64,000 bases of DNA from Cohnella hashimotonis (GTDB lineage: Bacteria; Bacillota; Bacilli; Paenibacillales; Paenibacillaceae): the NCBI RefSeq assembly GCF_030014955.1, contig NZ_JAGRPV010000001.1:7564001-7628000 (forward strand). The letters run 5' to 3'. Made by a program: the position numbers and the translations under genes. Shown here one piece after another: positions 62,199-64,000 of the stretch; position 1 is the first letter of the stretch; each line of letters opens with the position of its first letter. The notes below the pieces were generated by a model, which saw only the letters and a list, made by a program, of their open reading frames with translations, was not told the DNA's origin and searched no databases.

Positions 62199-62897
62199 CT
62201 AGTCCCCCCGCTTCTCGAACTTGTAGCCGATGCCGAACACGGTCGTGATCCAGTCGCCGGCGTCCAGCTTCTTGCGGAGCCGAAGCACATGCGTGTCGAC
62301 CGTCCGCGTATCGCCCGCAAAATCATAGCCCCACACCAGATCCAGCAGCTCCACGCGCGTGAAAATTTTGCCGCGGCGGCCGTGCAGCGTCATCAGCAGA
62401 TCGAACTCCTTGGGCGTCAGCTCGACCGTCTCCCCGCCTTTGCGCACAAGCCGCTCGCCGACGGCGATCTCCACGTCGCCGAAGCGGACGGGCGCAGCCG
62501 CCTCGGGCTCCTCGGCCGCGCGGTTCGACTGCGCCACCCGGCGCAGAATCGTCCGGATGCGGGCCACGACCTCCCGCATGTCGAACGGCTTCGTCATATA
62601 ATCGTCCGCCCCGAACTCGAGACCCAGCACCTTGTCCGTAATATCCGACCTTGCCGTCAGCATCAGGATCGGAATATTGCGCGCCGCCGTCACGTGCCGG
62701 CAGAGATCGAGCCCACTCATGTCGGGCAGCATCCAGTCGAGCAGCAGCAAGTCCGGTTCGAACCGCGCCGCCTCTCGCAGCGCCTCCGCGCCGGTGCCGG
62801 CCGTCTGCGTGCGGAAGCCCTCCCTTGCCAGTCCGTATGCCAGCAGATCGGCGATCGCCGCTTCGTCTTCGACAATCAAAATTTTAGTCCCGTTCAT
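62199..62897 (-). CDS. Response regulator, OmpR/PhoB family
   Basis: A 232-residue regulator. Receiver domain: VEDEAAIADLL acidic pair, phospho-acceptor in LLLLDWMLPDMSGL, Lys in YMTKPF. Winged-helix domain: ELTPKEFDLLMTLHGRRGKI, LRKKLDAGDWITTVFGIGYKF. The start is ATG at 62897. It is the first gene of the operon. A cluster of ATGAC repeats and a 7-bp inverted repeat lie in the gap to the divergent gene at 63152 and are candidate binding sites. Confidence 0.94.
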   Translation of the reverse strand: MNGTKILIVEDEAAIADLLAYGLAREGFRTQTAGTGAEALREAARFEPDLLLLDWMLPDMSGLDLCRHVTAARNIPILMLTARSDITDKVLGLEFGADDYMTKPFDMREVVARIRTILRRVAQSNRAAEEPEAAAPVRFGDVEIAVGERLVRKGGETVELTPKEFDLLMTLHGRRGKIFTRVELLDLVWGYDFAGDTRTVDTHVLRLRKKLDAGDWITTVFGIGYKFEKRGD

Positions 62898-63014
62898 GCT
62901 CGCACCCTCGCCGTCCGTTTTTACTTATTTTAACCGATCGCGGTCCGGCTTGCCCGCAGGGCGATTCGATGAAGCCGTTTCCTGACGCCGGCCCGCCCCC
63001 AACGCGCCGTGCCT

Positions 63015-63080
63015 ATGACTTTTATGACAACAGGTCATGACCGCGTCATGCCAAGTTTGGGTACGTCGATCCTGACGTAC
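63015..63080. promoter_or_regulatory. Candidate response-regulator sites in divergent promoter
   Basis: ATGAC occurs at 63015, 63024 and 63037, and a close variant (ATGCC) at 63048; the last two are 11 bp apart, about one DNA turn. GTACGTC (63061-63067) and GACGTAC (63074-63080) form a perfect 7-bp inverted repeat with a 6-bp spacer. Both lie between the divergent start codons at 62897 and 63152. Confidence 0.4.
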
Positions 63081-63151
63081 GCCGAGCCGTCCATGAGATG
63101 ATGGCAGGAATACTGCGATACGTGTCGGTATCCTAGGAGGAGGAAGATGCA

Positions 63152-64000
63152 ATGGGACGGGCATGGAGGAAGATGCGGACCCTTACGGTTGTTATCTTTG
63201 CACTATCGCTTCTGCTCAACGGAAACTTGAATCCATTGTCGGCCGCGCCGGAGGCGCTGGAGGCGGACAGTTCGGCGCTGAATCGGTCGGGGCTGTCGCG
63301 AACGGCTGGCCTGGCTGAACAATCAATTAATCATACGGTGAAGGTCGCCGAGATGGTTGCGCCGCCAAGCGGCGACGGTCTTCCGCATGAAGAGACGGGC
63401 CCGGCGCTCGGCGTCTCCGCCGCGAGGGACTGGAGCCAGGGCGAAGTCCATTTCCGATGGGAGTTGGCGGCCTCCGATGAAATCGAGATTCGTTGGGACG
63501 CGTTGACGATTCCCGATCCCAATGATCCGAATCAGCGGATTCCGGCGGAGGGGGTCGACCACTATGCGCTAAAATGGAAGGTTGGGGGCGCGTGGGTGAC
63601 CCTCAAGGAAACGAAGGACGATTTCTATTTCCTGCATGCGGGCTTACCTGAGGCGAGCTTTGCGGACTACAGACTCGATGTCTACGACGAGACGGGCGAA
63701 AGCGAGTATTTCTTGTTCACGGCAGCGACCGATCATAAGAACGAACGGCCGATCCTCTCCGGCCTCGAGCTCGGCCTGTACGAGGAGACGATCAGCGCGG
63801 ACGGCTCCGCGGTCGTCTTCATGGCGAGCGGCCAGGACCCGCAGCTTCCCGGCTCCGCGGACGGCAAGACCGGCTTGTATCTGTATCGCCAGGCGGGGAA
63901 CGGGAGCATCGTGCGCCTGGACGACGCCGCCTCCGATATGGGCGGAGCGGGCCCGGCGCTCGCGATCAGCGGCGACGGCAGATATATCGCTTACCCGAAG
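63152..64000 (+). CDS. Secreted protein of unknown function, propeller-like (partial, runs off right edge)
   Basis: The N-terminal 283 codons of a large secreted protein. The start is ATG at 63152, eight bases after AGGAGG. Sec signal peptide to about residue 32 (hydrophobic TLTVVIFALSLLLNGNLNPL). Then a region that looks like a fibronectin-like or Ig-like domain (about 90-200, HFRWELAASDEIEIRWDAL, YFLHAGLPEASFADYRLDVY), followed by SGLELGLYEETISADGSAVV and ALAISGDGRYIAYP, which resemble beta-propeller blades. It continues beyond the window. Propeller-like blades also occur in the lipoprotein on the other side of the shared promoter. Confidence 0.78.
   Translation, partial: MGRAWRKMRTLTVVIFALSLLLNGNLNPLSAAPEALEADSSALNRSGLSRTAGLAEQSINHTVKVAEMVAPPSGDGLPHEETGPALGVSAARDWSQGEVHFRWELAASDEIEIRWDALTIPDPNDPNQRIPAEGVDHYALKWKVGGAWVTLKETKDDFYFLHAGLPEASFADYRLDVYDETGESEYFLFTAATDHKNERPILSGLELGLYEETISADGSAVVFMASGQDPQLPGSADGKTGLYLYRQAGNGSIVRLDDAASDMGGAGPALAISGDGRYIAYPK

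Overview
The window comes from a GC-rich, endospore-forming member of the Paenibacillaceae; the gene content and style fit Cohnella or a high-GC Paenibacillus. This rests on several points: lipoprotein solute-binding proteins with Firmicutes-type lipoboxes, many YesM/YesN (LytS-type kinase plus AraC-type regulator) pairs next to sugar ABC importers, a Spo0E-like phosphatase, a motAB pair behind a SigD-like promoter, GTG/TTG starts behind strong AGGAGG ribosome-binding sites, and cre-like sites. I see no prophage, insertion sequence, integrase or CRISPR array. One tRNA gene (Arg, anticodon CCT) is present.

Layout. 1-5 kb: a sugar-binding lipoprotein cut by the left edge, a sensor protein with no output domain, and a YesM/YesN two-component pair. 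5-12.5 kb: three small regulator-target units, each with visible operators (short-chain dehydrogenase/TetR; serine hydrolase/TetR; PadR-DUF1048-DUF1048-ABC exporter). 12.6-14.3 kb: an exported protein of unknown function, possibly coupled to a small Cys-rich reading frame. 14.5-20.8 kb: a complete nucleoside-uptake operon (BMP lipoprotein, double ATPase, two permeases) that continues into a YuiH-like molybdopterin oxidoreductase and a nucleoside phosphorylase. 21-31.4 kb: mixed housekeeping genes (FAD oxidoreductase, ankyrin protein, sulfurtransferase, MFS, GNAT, zinc-ribbon protein, motAB, glucosaminidase-like protein, tadA, Spo0E-like). 31.5-37 kb: an OmpR-type response regulator, kinase, ABC ATPase and FtsX-type permease module with a BceR-like operator.

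37-62 kb is dominated by carbohydrate use: an AraC regulator and an MDR dehydrogenase; a very large secreted glycoside hydrolase with duplicated binding modules; an oligosaccharide ABC importer with its own YesM/YesN pair; a phytanoyl-CoA-type dioxygenase divergent from an AraC regulator; a LacI regulator; and a second sugar ABC importer followed by an orphan HlyD-type adaptor. The last block (59.5-64 kb) is a response regulator, kinase and beta-propeller lipoprotein operon divergent from a secreted protein that runs off the right edge. A cluster of repeated sites lies in the shared promoter.

The most unusual structures are non-coding. Five different short tandem-repeat arrays sit in gene-poor gaps. 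The best is a 73-bp-period array of six nearly perfect 20-bp palindromes (37101-37505) between two convergent genes. Within proteins, a ten-fold Gln-Gly-x-x tetrapeptide tract in the adaptor and a Gly/Ala-rich insertion in an AraC sensor domain are also unusual. No single gene cluster is an obviously new defence or biosynthetic system. The strongest candidates for new biology are the kinase/propeller-lipoprotein/secreted-protein unit, the palindrome array, and the nucleoside operon carrying a molybdoenzyme.
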